Assembly: GCA_949294455.1 (NCBI GenBank)
Contig: CASFHD010000005.1
Coordinates: 1-55,487 of the forward strand
Source of the DNA: an uncultured Christensenella sp.
Lineage (GTDB): Bacteria > Bacillota > Clostridia > Christensenellales > UBA1242
Direction: 5' to 3'
Length of the DNA stretch: 55,487 bases
The notes under the pieces are model-generated. The model saw only the letters and a list, made by a program, of their open reading frames with translations, searched no databases and was not told the origin of the DNA. Positions 17,637-25,559 of the stretch are shown piece after piece (the first letter of the stretch is position 1; each line of letters begins with the position of its first letter). The translations under genes and the position numbers were made by a program.

Positions 17637-19379
17637 ATGTATTTGTATAAAATTAAAATAAAAAACTTTAGGAATATTAAAGATTTGGATTGGAAACCTA
17701 ATAAAGATTTTAATATTTTATTTGGCTCAAACGGTAGTGGCAAATCAAATATAGCAAGTGCAATAAATTTGCTTTTTAACGGAAATTACAATGATGATAT
17801 TTTTGATTTTTGTGATTTTTATGAATGTAATACTGATAATAAAATTGAAATTGAATGTTGGCTTAATGAAGTTAACTCAATAAATTCCGTGATTTCAGAG
17901 TATATACAGCATATTGATAAGAAAGATAAAATAGTAGAAGATGATACGGATGAAGAACTAAAAACAGTACTTATAATTAGTTTAACTAGCGAAGGTTTAC
18001 AAAAGAAATGGAGTATTGTTCAATCAACAGGTATTTCAACATTACCTAGTTCAATACGAAAAGAATTTCGCTACGACTATCTGAATTCAGACAGAGTTCC
18101 AGAAAAAGATATTAATTTAACTAAAAGTGGATTATTTTATAAGAATACAAAAAATAATGATTTATTGTGGAATAAATTAAATGAAGTTGGCAAGGATGCC
18201 GTTAAAAATACAAACAATAAAATAATAGGAAACACAGAACTGACAAACGAATTAACAAAAGTTTTTACTAAAAATAAAAATTTGTTCTTTAATGGTATAT
18301 CTATTGGAATGAAAGATGTCGCCTCTTCATATTTCAATAGTGGATTTCAATTCATAACTAACCATACTAATTATTCAATTCCGCTTTCAAAACATAGTAG
18401 AGGAAAACAGAATTTGTTTTTGTTTGATTTGATTTTAAATTCATTAGATGAAAATTCAATGGTGTTTATTGAAGAACTTGAGCAAAACTTAGAACCAATA
18501 AATCAAAAGAAAGTTGCTTTGCAATTTAGGGAAAAAATCAAAGGACAATTGTTTATCACAAGTCATTCAGCTAGTTTATTGGAATATTTTAGTTTAGAGG
18601 ATATGTTCTTTGTTAGAGATGGAAAAGTGATTAAATTAATAGATACAAGTGTTAAAGAGGAGAAGAATTTTCTAACGCAAGTACTTAAATTTAATAAACA
18701 TAATTTTATATCTTCATTGATGGCTTCAAAAGTTTTATTATGCGAAGGTAAATCTGAATATAATTCATTACCTTTGTTTTCAGAAGTAAACGATAATTTT
18801 TTATTAGATAATAATGTTAATGTATTAAAAGCGGAAGGTAAAACAAACTTTCCTCAATATTTGAAAATGTATAAAAAATTAAACATTCCAACAACTATGC
18901 TTTTAGATAACGATAAAGATAATACGAGCTTAATAAATGACTGTAAGGATATAACTGATACAATAATTTTACAAGAAAATGATTATGAGGATATTATCTA
19001 CCCAGGTTTAGAGAAGATTTGTAATAACTTAGAAGATATTATACCTATCATAGATATTAAAGACTTTTTAAAAAATTTTCCTACTAGCAAAGAAGGTAAA
19101 AAAAATAAATATAATGATGTTAATGGAATGATAAATAGCCTAGATATCGATTCTATTACTTCATACTCGGATTTGTATTCAAATAAGGAAATCTTTACAT
19201 TGGTACTGCATCAAAAATTAGTGTCAGATTACCACTGCTTATTTATTACAAATTTGTTTATAGAAAATGATATTAACCCAGAACAATATAAAAATCTGTT
19301 TGAATATTTAATTGGCAAAATAGTATTAAAAGATTACATTGAAAATTCTAATGTGAAATTATTGGGTGAAAAATGTTAA
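17637..19379 (+). CDS. gajA: GajA-like OLD-family ATPase/TOPRIM nuclease (Gabija)
   Basis: Nuclease component of a Gabija-type anti-phage system; characterised GajA proteins are about 578 residues, and this one is 580. The N-terminal ABC-type ATPase shows Walker A GSNGSGKS (residues 30-37), a signature-like region (LSKHSRGKQNLFLFDL), Walker B MVFIEELEQNLEP and the H-loop FITSHSASLLE. The C-terminal TOPRIM domain has the catalytic Glu in VLLCEGKSEYN and an acidic LLDNDKDN. It overlaps the downstream helicase gene by 7 bases. AAAGGAG lies 13 bases ahead of the ATG, a longer than usual gap. Known GajA is held back by nucleotides and nicks DNA when NTPs fall. The pairing with a UvrD-like helicase makes Gabija more likely than a lone OLD nuclease. 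Confidence 0.87.
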   Translation: MYLYKIKIKNFRNIKDLDWKPNKDFNILFGSNGSGKSNIASAINLLFNGNYNDDIFDFCDFYECNTDNKIEIECWLNEVNSINSVISEYIQHIDKKDKIVEDDTDEELKTVLIISLTSEGLQKKWSIVQSTGISTLPSSIRKEFRYDYLNSDRVPEKDINLTKSGLFYKNTKNNDLLWNKLNEVGKDAVKNTNNKIIGNTELTNELTKVFTKNKNLFFNGISIGMKDVASSYFNSGFQFITNHTNYSIPLSKHSRGKQNLFLFDLILNSLDENSMVFIEELEQNLEPINQKKVALQFREKIKGQLFITSHSASLLEYFSLEDMFFVRDGKVIKLIDTSVKEEKNFLTQVLKFNKHNFISSLMASKVLLCEGKSEYNSLPLFSEVNDNFLLDNNVNVLKAEGKTNFPQYLKMYKKLNIPTTMLLDNDKDNTSLINDCKDITDTIILQENDYEDIIYPGLEKICNNLEDIIPIIDIKDFLKNFPTSKEGKKNKYNDVNGMINSLDIDSITSYSDLYSNKEIFTLVLHQKLVSDYHCLFITNLFIENDINPEQYKNLFEYLIGKIVLKDYIENSNVKLLGEKC

Positions 19380-21085
19380 TAGGGCAAGAAGAATTATATA
19401 AACAAGTTTTAAATTTTAACAATGCTATTTATGTAGAAGCTCCAGCTGGATGTGGTAAAACTCATTCATGTATAAAGTGTGTAGACATTTTGTCCAATAA
19501 TGGAAAATTAAAAGATTTTCAAAAGGTTTTAATTTTAACTTTTTCAAAAAACGCTAGGGCCCAAATACTTAATGAATTGTCCAAATATAACAAAACTGAA
19601 AGTATATATAAACATATAGAGATTTCTAATTATCATAGTTTTTATAAAAAATATTTAGACAAATATCGAGATTTGTTGGGCTTTAAAAAAGAGTTTACTA
19701 TTGTAGATGATGATGAATATAAGGAACAATTTGGCATTCCAAAGAAATCTAAAATTGCATTTGGGGATTATTATAAATTATTAGATAAATACTATCAATC
19801 TAGTGATAATCAGGAAATAACGGATATTAAGATTATAAAAAATTATAATAGTTGCTATAATTACAGCAAAGAAACTGGTGTTATAACATTCAATATGTTC
19901 GGAATTTTAATTAACGAGTTATTTGCAAAATCTCCAAAGTTGATAGAACTTATTTCTCACGATTTCCCATACATATTTTTAGATGAATATCAAGATACAG
20001 ATGATTTACAAGAAAATTTTTTAGTTGGTTTATTTCAATATTCAAAATGTATTTTCTTTGCAGACCCAATTCAAATGATATACAAATTTAAAGGAGCATC
20101 GGAAGATAGATTAACAAAATTAAAAGAGTTCTTTCCTTCCATAATAGAAATAAAATTTGAAGAAAATTATCGATATAAAACAAAAACAGATATTGTATCT
20201 ATATTAGAAAACATAAGAACTGGAACTAATTTAAGTTATGCTTATTTAATAAATGGTAAGGTTTTTGATGTAAAAATTAAATTAGATGGTCCCGAAGATT
20301 TTCGAACAAAATTTGGTAATAATATTCACCCATCTAGTATTTTTTACTCAATTTTAAATGCAAAAATAATTGATATAGCATTAAAAAAACAAAAGAGTAT
20401 ATGTATTCTTGTTAGAACAAATGAAATGGTTAACAAATTATGTTTGATGTTTGATGAAAATAAATATAAATGTAATGAAATTTCAGATTCAAAATATATG
20501 TTAAAGTTGAATATTATTTTAAAGAAATTTTTCAATGTAACCGATAAAGAAGAAGTTATAAATTATGCTTTACAAATATTTTCACTATGTAAATATAATA
20601 AGCGTATTGAAGATGTTATGTTTGAAAACATTAAGGAATTATCCTTTGTTCAATTTATGAGAAAAAGAAAAGAAGAGTTTGTTAAATTACAAAATGTAAT
20701 AAAAAAATATAATTTGGATATTATGACAATACCTGATAAACAAAAAATGATTTCTCAAATGATAAATACCATTTCAAAAGAAAACAAAAATTATACGGCT
20801 TACAATTTTGTGGATAACATTGTGCGATTAGATTGTATTTCAGAAAAGAATATAGATAATATTTACACTCAAAAACAATATATATCATCATATACCAATA
20901 TTAAGCCGGGATTATATGTTGCGAATTATTATCAGTGTAAAGGTAGAGAATTTGATGAAGTAATTGTTATATTAGACCCACAAATTGAAGATTTAGAGAA
21001 AAACAGAAATATATTATATGTTACGCATTCTAGGATGAAAGAAAAGCTTTTTATTGGAAAATACAAATTTATAGGTAGAAAATAA
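19373..21085 (+). CDS. gajB: GajB-like UvrD-family helicase (Gabija)
   Basis: Superfamily 1 helicase partner of GajA, 570 residues (the reference GajB has about 494). Motifs in order: Walker A APAGCGKTHS (residues 23-32), motif Ia LTFSKNARAQI, Walker B FLDEYQDTDDLQ, motif III FADPIQMIYKFKGA, ENYRYKTKT, a motif V-like YQCKGREFDEVIV, and motif VI YVTHSRMKEKLFIG. The start overlaps gajA by 7 bases, with GGTGA just ahead. The extra length is in the middle third. In Gabija the helicase senses DNA ends or single strands and boosts GajA. A strong terminator follows directly, closing the hipB-hipA-gajA-gajB unit. Confidence 0.87.
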   Translation: MLIGQEELYKQVLNFNNAIYVEAPAGCGKTHSCIKCVDILSNNGKLKDFQKVLILTFSKNARAQILNELSKYNKTESIYKHIEISNYHSFYKKYLDKYRDLLGFKKEFTIVDDDEYKEQFGIPKKSKIAFGDYYKLLDKYYQSSDNQEITDIKIIKNYNSCYNYSKETGVITFNMFGILINELFAKSPKLIELISHDFPYIFLDEYQDTDDLQENFLVGLFQYSKCIFFADPIQMIYKFKGASEDRLTKLKEFFPSIIEIKFEENYRYKTKTDIVSILENIRTGTNLSYAYLINGKVFDVKIKLDGPEDFRTKFGNNIHPSSIFYSILNAKIIDIALKKQKSICILVRTNEMVNKLCLMFDENKYKCNEISDSKYMLKLNIILKKFFNVTDKEEVINYALQIFSLCKYNKRIEDVMFENIKELSFVQFMRKRKEEFVKLQNVIKKYNLDIMTIPDKQKMISQMINTISKENKNYTAYNFVDNIVRLDCISEKNIDNIYTQKQYISSYTNIKPGLYVANYYQCKGREFDEVIVILDPQIEDLEKNRNILYVTHSRMKEKLFIGKYKFIGRK

Positions 21086-21114
21086 GAAGACTAATTAAAA
21101 GTCTTCTTTTTTTT
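21084..21114. terminator. Terminator after gajB
   Basis: A perfect 9-bp stem AAGAAGACT/AGTCTTCTT with a 7-base loop and a run of eight T. It begins at the gajB stop codon and may also serve the convergent SLOG gene. Confidence 0.88.
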
Positions 21115-21565
21115 AAATATAAATTATAGACTTATTTTGCTTTTGGGCGTATTTGACAGTGTTATAGGCTCCGCTTTTGTAGGCTTCTTGGATATGGCAA
21201 ACAAGGATGTCACAGTTGTCGATTATCCACTCGTTTCGTTTTGTAATTTTTTGTTTGTAGTGCAAATCTTCTAGTTCTGGTAAAATGGTTTCATCGTAAT
21301 ATGATGGTATTGGATATTTTTCTTTGTCATGATGATAATATGTTAAAATTAAAACTAGTTTTATATGTGGATATTTATTTTTAAGTTTTAAAACTGCGTT
21401 TCTGCACTTATTGTCAAAAGCTCCATAATTTCCGTCATAAAATACTGTATATCCTTTATTGATTAAATCTTCTAACACTTGTAATAGTTTTTCTTCTACT
21501 CCTATCGATTGCCATTCATATCTATGACCTGCAAAAGCAACAACTTTATTTCTATATCTATTCAT
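21113..21565 (-). CDS. SLOG-domain protein (DUF1273/YpsA-like)
   Basis: A 150-residue single-domain protein with the Rossmann-like SLOG fold seen in YpsA and related nucleotide-sensing or nucleotide-modifying proteins. The first strand reads KVVAFAGHR, then GYTVFYDGNYGAFD supplies the Gly-rich loop, and TKRNEWIIDNCDILVCHI is the conserved C-terminal helix-strand. The start is ATG (complement of 21563-21565), preceded by AGGTGAG; a GTG three codons earlier is inside that ribosome site. SLOG proteins often sit beside defence genes and may bind nucleotide ligands. Here it lies between the Gabija pair and the methyltransferase/nuclease pair and converges on gajB. No enzymatic role can be assigned. 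Confidence 0.8.
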   Translation of the reverse strand: MNRYRNKVVAFAGHRYEWQSIGVEEKLLQVLEDLINKGYTVFYDGNYGAFDNKCRNAVLKLKNKYPHIKLVLILTYYHHDKEKYPIPSYYDETILPELEDLHYKQKITKRNEWIIDNCDILVCHIQEAYKSGAYNTVKYAQKQNKSIIYI

Positions 21566-21752
21566 TTTACTCACCTATAAAATGGGAATAAAATAGATGG
21601 TATTTCCACTTATTATAACTAACTTCTATTTTTATATTAAGTGGCAAAGGGTTATAAAAATACTATTTAAAACTATCAATCAATATAATTATAAAGGCTA
21701 AACTAAAATAGTTTTGGCATTAAAATTTAATAAAAAAGACTAAAAAGGGAAG

Positions 21753-21791
21753 AAAAAAGACCATCTATTATAAAATTAGATGGTCTTTTTT
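21753..21791. terminator. Bidirectional terminator after the DUF262-HNH gene
   Basis: A perfect stem of about 15 bp (AAAAGACCATCTA paired with TAGATGGTCTTTT), with a 9-base loop and A/T tracts on both sides. It abuts the stop codon of the minus-strand nuclease gene. The rest of the spacer 21575-21752 is AT-rich and unremarkable. Confidence 0.88.
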
Positions 21792-22873
21792 TACTTTCCA
21801 GATTTTCTTCTATTACAATCTTTACATAACATTTGACAATTGTCAACCGAAGTTTTCCCACCAGCATGCCAAGGAGTTATATGATCAGCTTCCATTTCTT
21901 TTATATCAAAATGCTTCCCGCAGTTTTTACATATTCCGTTTTGTTTTTCGTAAGCACTTCTTTTTTGACTTTCTGTAAATGCACGGATATTAAGATACTT
22001 TTCATTACGAGTGAGAACATAAAAATATATACCTTTTTTGTTTGTAACATCATCGTCTATCATAAGTGTTTGTATTTCTTGTTCTAATTTTTCAGTATCG
22101 TAAGTATTAGTTTTGAACTGATTATATAGAGCACCCCAATTTATGCCTTTCATCTCTTTTCTATAATTTGTAAATGTTAGTTTAACCCATTCAATAACAT
22201 TTCTGAAATAAGTCCATAACTCATTAGCATTAGGATCGTGTTGATGAATTGACATATATTCTTCCATATTGCCATTATTTATCCACGAAAGTGCTGTTTC
22301 TAAATATTCTTGTCTTATAGGCGTACCGTTAACATAATCCTTTGCTAGAAGATAAGCTGCACAATTTGTTTTACTAAAATGCAATTTTGCATTTGTTAAC
22401 CATGGGCCTGTATAAACTGCATTTCTTAACTCTTGGTCTGTCAACTTTTCTCCTGCGATGTTTATAATCTTAAACCAATCTAATTTTTCTTTGTCATTTC
22501 CTTCACAAAAATAAATCATTAATTTATAATCCAGAATTAAATCTTGTTCTGTTTTTGTTAAATTGTGAAAAGCACGATTATCTATGGAAAAATCTCCGTT
22601 TATATATTGACAAAAACTAATTGTTCTTTGTTGTCCGTCTAAGACTTCATATGTTCCATCTTCATTTTTAACCCAATACATAACATTAAGTGGGAAACCT
22701 TTTCTTATTGTATCAATAACTGCATTTCTTTGTTTTTCATCATAAACAAATTCTCTTTGATATTTTGGTCTAATATTTAATTTGCCATTATAACCAACAA
22801 CACCATCTTCTGCATTATCAACATAATTTTCCGCTACTTCTCTAATAGAAATTTCATTCAACTCAATTTTCAT
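21791..22873 (-). CDS. DUF262 plus HNH endonuclease (restriction-like effector)
   Basis: A 360-residue protein with an N-terminal DUF262 (ParB/sulfiredoxin-like) domain at about residues 1-220, containing PKYQREFVYDEKQRN and the diagnostic VLDGQQRTISF motif. The C-terminal HNH nuclease has two zinc-knuckle CxxC pairs (CKNCG, CKDCN) around MEADHITPWHAGGKTS. In GmrSD, BrxU and SspE the DGQQR domain couples nucleotide hydrolysis to recognition of modified DNA, while the nuclease part cuts. AAGGAG precedes the ATG. The gene overlaps the upstream methyltransferase by 11 bases, so the two are one operon and probably act as a modification/cleavage pair. Confidence 0.88.
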   Translation of the reverse strand: MKIELNEISIREVAENYVDNAEDGVVGYNGKLNIRPKYQREFVYDEKQRNAVIDTIRKGFPLNVMYWVKNEDGTYEVLDGQQRTISFCQYINGDFSIDNRAFHNLTKTEQDLILDYKLMIYFCEGNDKEKLDWFKIINIAGEKLTDQELRNAVYTGPWLTNAKLHFSKTNCAAYLLAKDYVNGTPIRQEYLETALSWINNGNMEEYMSIHQHDPNANELWTYFRNVIEWVKLTFTNYRKEMKGINWGALYNQFKTNTYDTEKLEQEIQTLMIDDDVTNKKGIYFYVLTRNEKYLNIRAFTESQKRSAYEKQNGICKNCGKHFDIKEMEADHITPWHAGGKTSVDNCQMLCKDCNRRKSGK

Positions 22874-24023
22874 TTGCTTTTCTCCTTTTAATTATGACTC
22901 TAGCGTAAATACTAGAATAAAGTTGATAATTTTCAGCATCTCTAAAAGCTGGAGGCTTTTTATCTGTTGTAGGATCATACTTTCGATATAATGTACCTTT
23001 TGCGTTTATAGTAAATTTACCTGTTGGTAATCCATTTTTGTCTAAAATTTCCATTTTTCTTTCACTTGAAAATTGAATACTTCCCACGATCCCCAAAGCA
23101 ACTATCTCAAATTGATCTGGGTTATATTTATCCAAAAAGGTTATAGGAACACCCATGCAACCATCATAATCATAGGGAATATCAGTGTATTTATTCACAT
23201 TTATTGCGTTGTAATTATCATATTTAGGATATTCTTTTTCATTATAAGTTTTATATAGGGTTATGAATTCTTTGTGCTTTGAAACTTGCAAACTTGTAAA
23301 CCAACAAGAAGTAGAAACTCTAACCATTTTTTTACCATCAACAATTTTATGAAATTTCTCACAATCATCTGGGACAACGAAATACATTCCAACATTAAAA
23401 TTTGTATAACCCGTTCTTATTTTATCTTCTTTAAATAGTTTAAAAATTTCTTTATATGTAAGAGCATTAGTATTACCCATAATAATGTAATCTTTATTGA
23501 AAGTTGTTAGCTGTTCAATATATTCTCTAAACAAAGAAAAAGGTGGATTTGTTACAACAATATCAGATTGTTTTAATAATTCTATACATTCTTCAGATCT
23601 AAAATCTCCATTACCTTTTAAGAGAGTCATAGAGTTCTTTTTGTTTTTTAAAAGATATTCAACATCAGCAAGATCTGTTGCTCCATCTTGATTGTAATCT
23701 TGAACTTCATTTATTTCAATCTTATAAGGATGTCTATTTTTATTTGGTATTGTCTTGCTTTCTCCCCAAATATTAAATTGTGTGTATGCAATTGGTGAAT
23801 CGTCATAGCAAGTTGCAATTAGTTTTTTCAATCCTAAATGATTAAAATTCATAGCAAAGTATTTAAAAAAGTTACTTTCGTAAGGATCATCACAATTACA
23901 AAAAATTACTTTATTTTTCAATTGATCTTTATAGTGCTTTAATTCTAATTCAATATCGTTAAGTTGAGTATAAAATTCATCTGCTTTATTACTTTTAGCA
24001 TTATCCATTAATTTTGTGGCCAT
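22863..24023 (-). CDS. EcoRI-type adenine-specific DNA methyltransferase
   Basis: A 386-residue N6-adenine methyltransferase resembling the M.EcoRI group. The start is ATG (complement of 24021-24023) with AAGGAG 5 bases ahead; a longer reading has no such site. The early VIFCNCDDPYESNFFKYF motif is typical of the group, and the catalytic motif IV is TNPPFSLF, with a motif V-like YIIMGN next. The C-terminal half (CWFTSLQVSKHKEF and the MGVPITFLDKYNPDQF region) fits target recognition. It is the first gene of a two-gene minus-strand operon with the DUF262-HNH nuclease. The target site cannot be read from the sequence. If the partner cuts unmodified DNA this is a restriction-modification pair; if it cuts modified DNA the logic is reversed. 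Confidence 0.88.
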   Translation of the reverse strand: MATKLMDNAKSNKADEFYTQLNDIELELKHYKDQLKNKVIFCNCDDPYESNFFKYFAMNFNHLGLKKLIATCYDDSPIAYTQFNIWGESKTIPNKNRHPYKIEINEVQDYNQDGATDLADVEYLLKNKKNSMTLLKGNGDFRSEECIELLKQSDIVVTNPPFSLFREYIEQLTTFNKDYIIMGNTNALTYKEIFKLFKEDKIRTGYTNFNVGMYFVVPDDCEKFHKIVDGKKMVRVSTSCWFTSLQVSKHKEFITLYKTYNEKEYPKYDNYNAINVNKYTDIPYDYDGCMGVPITFLDKYNPDQFEIVALGIVGSIQFSSERKMEILDKNGLPTGKFTINAKGTLYRKYDPTTDKKPPAFRDAENYQLYSSIYARVIIKRRKANEN

Positions 24024-24191
24024 AATTTCTCCTTGACCACGCAAATTACTGTAAAAAGGTGTATTTTTATAAAAAAATAAAAATCATCTATTCTTGCAAT
24101 AAATGACTTCAACTTTTACTAATATTATTCTTTTGATACATCTATTTTGGGGAAAATGGTAAAAACTTATACATTTTTAGAAAAAGTATGT
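24024..24191. other. Divergent spacer between methyltransferase and second recombinase
   Basis: AT-rich, no gene. It must hold the minus-strand promoter of the methyltransferase operon; TTGAAG and TTGCAA stretches exist on that strand but no pair is convincing. A reading frame at 24147-24368 crosses the hairpin described next and is not credible. Confidence 0.4.
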
Positions 24192-24252
24192 TATAATTGT
24201 TTTATATTAAAAGCAAAAGAGACCACCGATTGCAAGATAAGGTGGTCTTTTT
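24189..24252 (+). promoter_or_regulatory. Extended -10 promoter and early terminator (attenuator-like) before the recombinase
   Basis: TGTTATAAT (24189-24197) is an extended -10 box. About 20 bases past the expected start, AGACCACC (24220-24227) pairs perfectly with GGTGGTCT (24241-24248) and is followed by T residues. Most transcripts should end here as an RNA of about 50 nt, 130 bases short of the recombinase gene. Confidence 0.55.
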
Positions 24253-24381
24253 ATATGAAAATTAAAAATTTTTTAGAAAAATTGAAAATATTTCATTTAC
24301 TGCCTAAATTTTTGATTTTTAAATGTCCTTATATATGTGAGGGGCAAAAATCAATTAAAATATTTTAGGAGGTAAACAAAG

Positions 24382-25320
24382 ATGAAATTAAAAGATTGGC
24401 TTGACACTTGGATGAACAAATATGTTAAGCACACGGTTAAAATAAGGACCTATAACACTTATTTACAATTTATAGAAAAACACATAAATCCAAAACTCGG
24501 AGATTATGAACTTGAAGAATTAACTCCACAGGTTCTTCAAGAATTTGTTTTAGAAAAATTAGAGAAAGGAAATTTGAAAACAGGTAAGAAGTTGGCAAAC
24601 AACACAGTTATTGTTATGACAAACATCTTAAAGCAAGCAATTGAAGAAGCTAATGTTTTGGAAATAACAAACAAAAATTCTTGCAAAAAAATCAAAATGC
24701 CCCTGCAGGAAGAAACAAAAGTTTGTGCTTTTGAAAAAAGTGAACAGGACAAAATAGAAAAATATTGTTTGTCTAGTAAAAAATCAAACTATATTGGAAT
24801 TGTTATTTGTTTGTATACAGGACTAAGGATCGGAGAACTTTTAGCACTTACTTGGGAAGATATTGATTTTACGCGAAACTATATGACAATTTCAAAATCT
24901 GCTTTTCAAGGGAAGCAAAATGATAAAATTACAATTATTGTTGACACACCTAAAACAAAGAATTCTAATCGTGTTATTCCGCTTCCTAAACAACTTGTTG
25001 ATATTTTAAAGAAAATTAAGAAAAAATCTACATCAAGATATGTCATAACAACAAAAAACAATGGAATGGTTGGAACAAGGTCTTATCAACGAACATTTGA
25101 AAGGATATTAAATAAGTTAGATATCCCATACAAAAATTTCCATGCGCTTCGACATACTTTTGCGACTCGTGCTCTTGAATTTGGTATGGATGTTAAAACC
25201 GTTTCCGAAATTTTAGGACACAAAAATCCCATGATAACACTGCAAAGATACACGCATTCTCTTATGTCTTATAAAACGGATATGATGAATAAATTTGGAA
25301 AACTTTTATGTGCTATATAA
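24382..25320 (+). CDS. Second tyrosine recombinase (complete)
   Basis: A 312-residue site-specific recombinase with an N-terminal SAM-like core-binding domain (about 1-100) and a catalytic domain with the full residue set: Arg in TGLRIGELLAL, Lys in TPKTKNSNR, His-x-x-Arg in HALRHTFATR, His in LGHKN and the nucleophile in QRYTH. AGGAGG lies 9 bases before the ATG. The N-terminal AP2-like arm domain of the larger integrase at 29237 is missing. It lies in the middle of the element between defence cargo and mobility genes. It could be left over from a nested element, drive cargo inversion or insertion, or resolve dimers; I found no flanking repeats to decide. Confidence 0.88.
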   Translation: MKLKDWLDTWMNKYVKHTVKIRTYNTYLQFIEKHINPKLGDYELEELTPQVLQEFVLEKLEKGNLKTGKKLANNTVIVMTNILKQAIEEANVLEITNKNSCKKIKMPLQEETKVCAFEKSEQDKIEKYCLSSKKSNYIGIVICLYTGLRIGELLALTWEDIDFTRNYMTISKSAFQGKQNDKITIIVDTPKTKNSNRVIPLPKQLVDILKKIKKKSTSRYVITTKNNGMVGTRSYQRTFERILNKLDIPYKNFHALRHTFATRALEFGMDVKTVSEILGHKNPMITLQRYTHSLMSYKTDMMNKFGKLLCAI

Positions 25321-25335
25321 ACTCTTAAATTTCAC

Positions 25336-25364
25336 TTGCAATAATCAAACATTTGTTCTATAAT
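25336..25364 (+). promoter_or_regulatory. Promoter of structured leader and sigma-like gene
   Basis: TTGCAA (25336-25341), a 17-base gap and a perfect TATAAT (25359-25364). The expected start is near 25371. Confidence 0.75.
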
Positions 25365-25370
25365 AAAAAC

Positions 25371-25503
25371 GGAAGTTAGAGTTTAACTTCAAATTTATAG
25401 CGAACCTTAGCGTTCCAACAAAAGATAAAGTCTGAGCGAGCCTTAGTGCACCGAAATCGATACCCGACCAGAAGTATCATATAGGTGAACTGGGCTTTTT
25501 TCG
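25371..25503 (+). ncRNA. Structured leader RNA ending in a terminator (unassigned)
   Basis: This leader of about 130 nt has several visible elements. GAAGTTA/TAACTTC forms a first hairpin (about 25372-25390). Two imperfect 18-base direct repeats start at 25399 and 25435 (AGCGAACCTTAGCGTTCC and AGCGAGCCTTAGTGCACC). The hairpin GATAC/GTATC (about 25459-25478) is enclosed by CACC/GGTG and then AGCC/GGCT, and the outer stem runs directly into TTTTTT at 25496-25501. The terminal stem therefore looks like an intrinsic terminator whose formation could be switched. It matches no riboswitch class I know. It may be an attenuator or a small RNA controlling mobilisation. Confidence 0.6.
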
Positions 25504-25559
25504 TAAATGAGATGATTGCAAAAAGTAAAGTTCTACCTAGTTAAATAAAGGAAGGTAAA

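Noticed and set aside
17637..21085. Alternative reading of gajA/gajB as recF-like repair genes or a rexAB-type nuclease
   Set aside because: The order ATPase, TOPRIM with CEGKSE, plus overlapping UvrD-like helicase, and both lengths, fit Gabija better; the helicase has no RecB-type nuclease domain.
24147..24368. A plus-strand reading frame upstream of the second recombinase
   Set aside because: It overlaps the extended -10 promoter and the terminator-like hairpin, and has no ribosome site.
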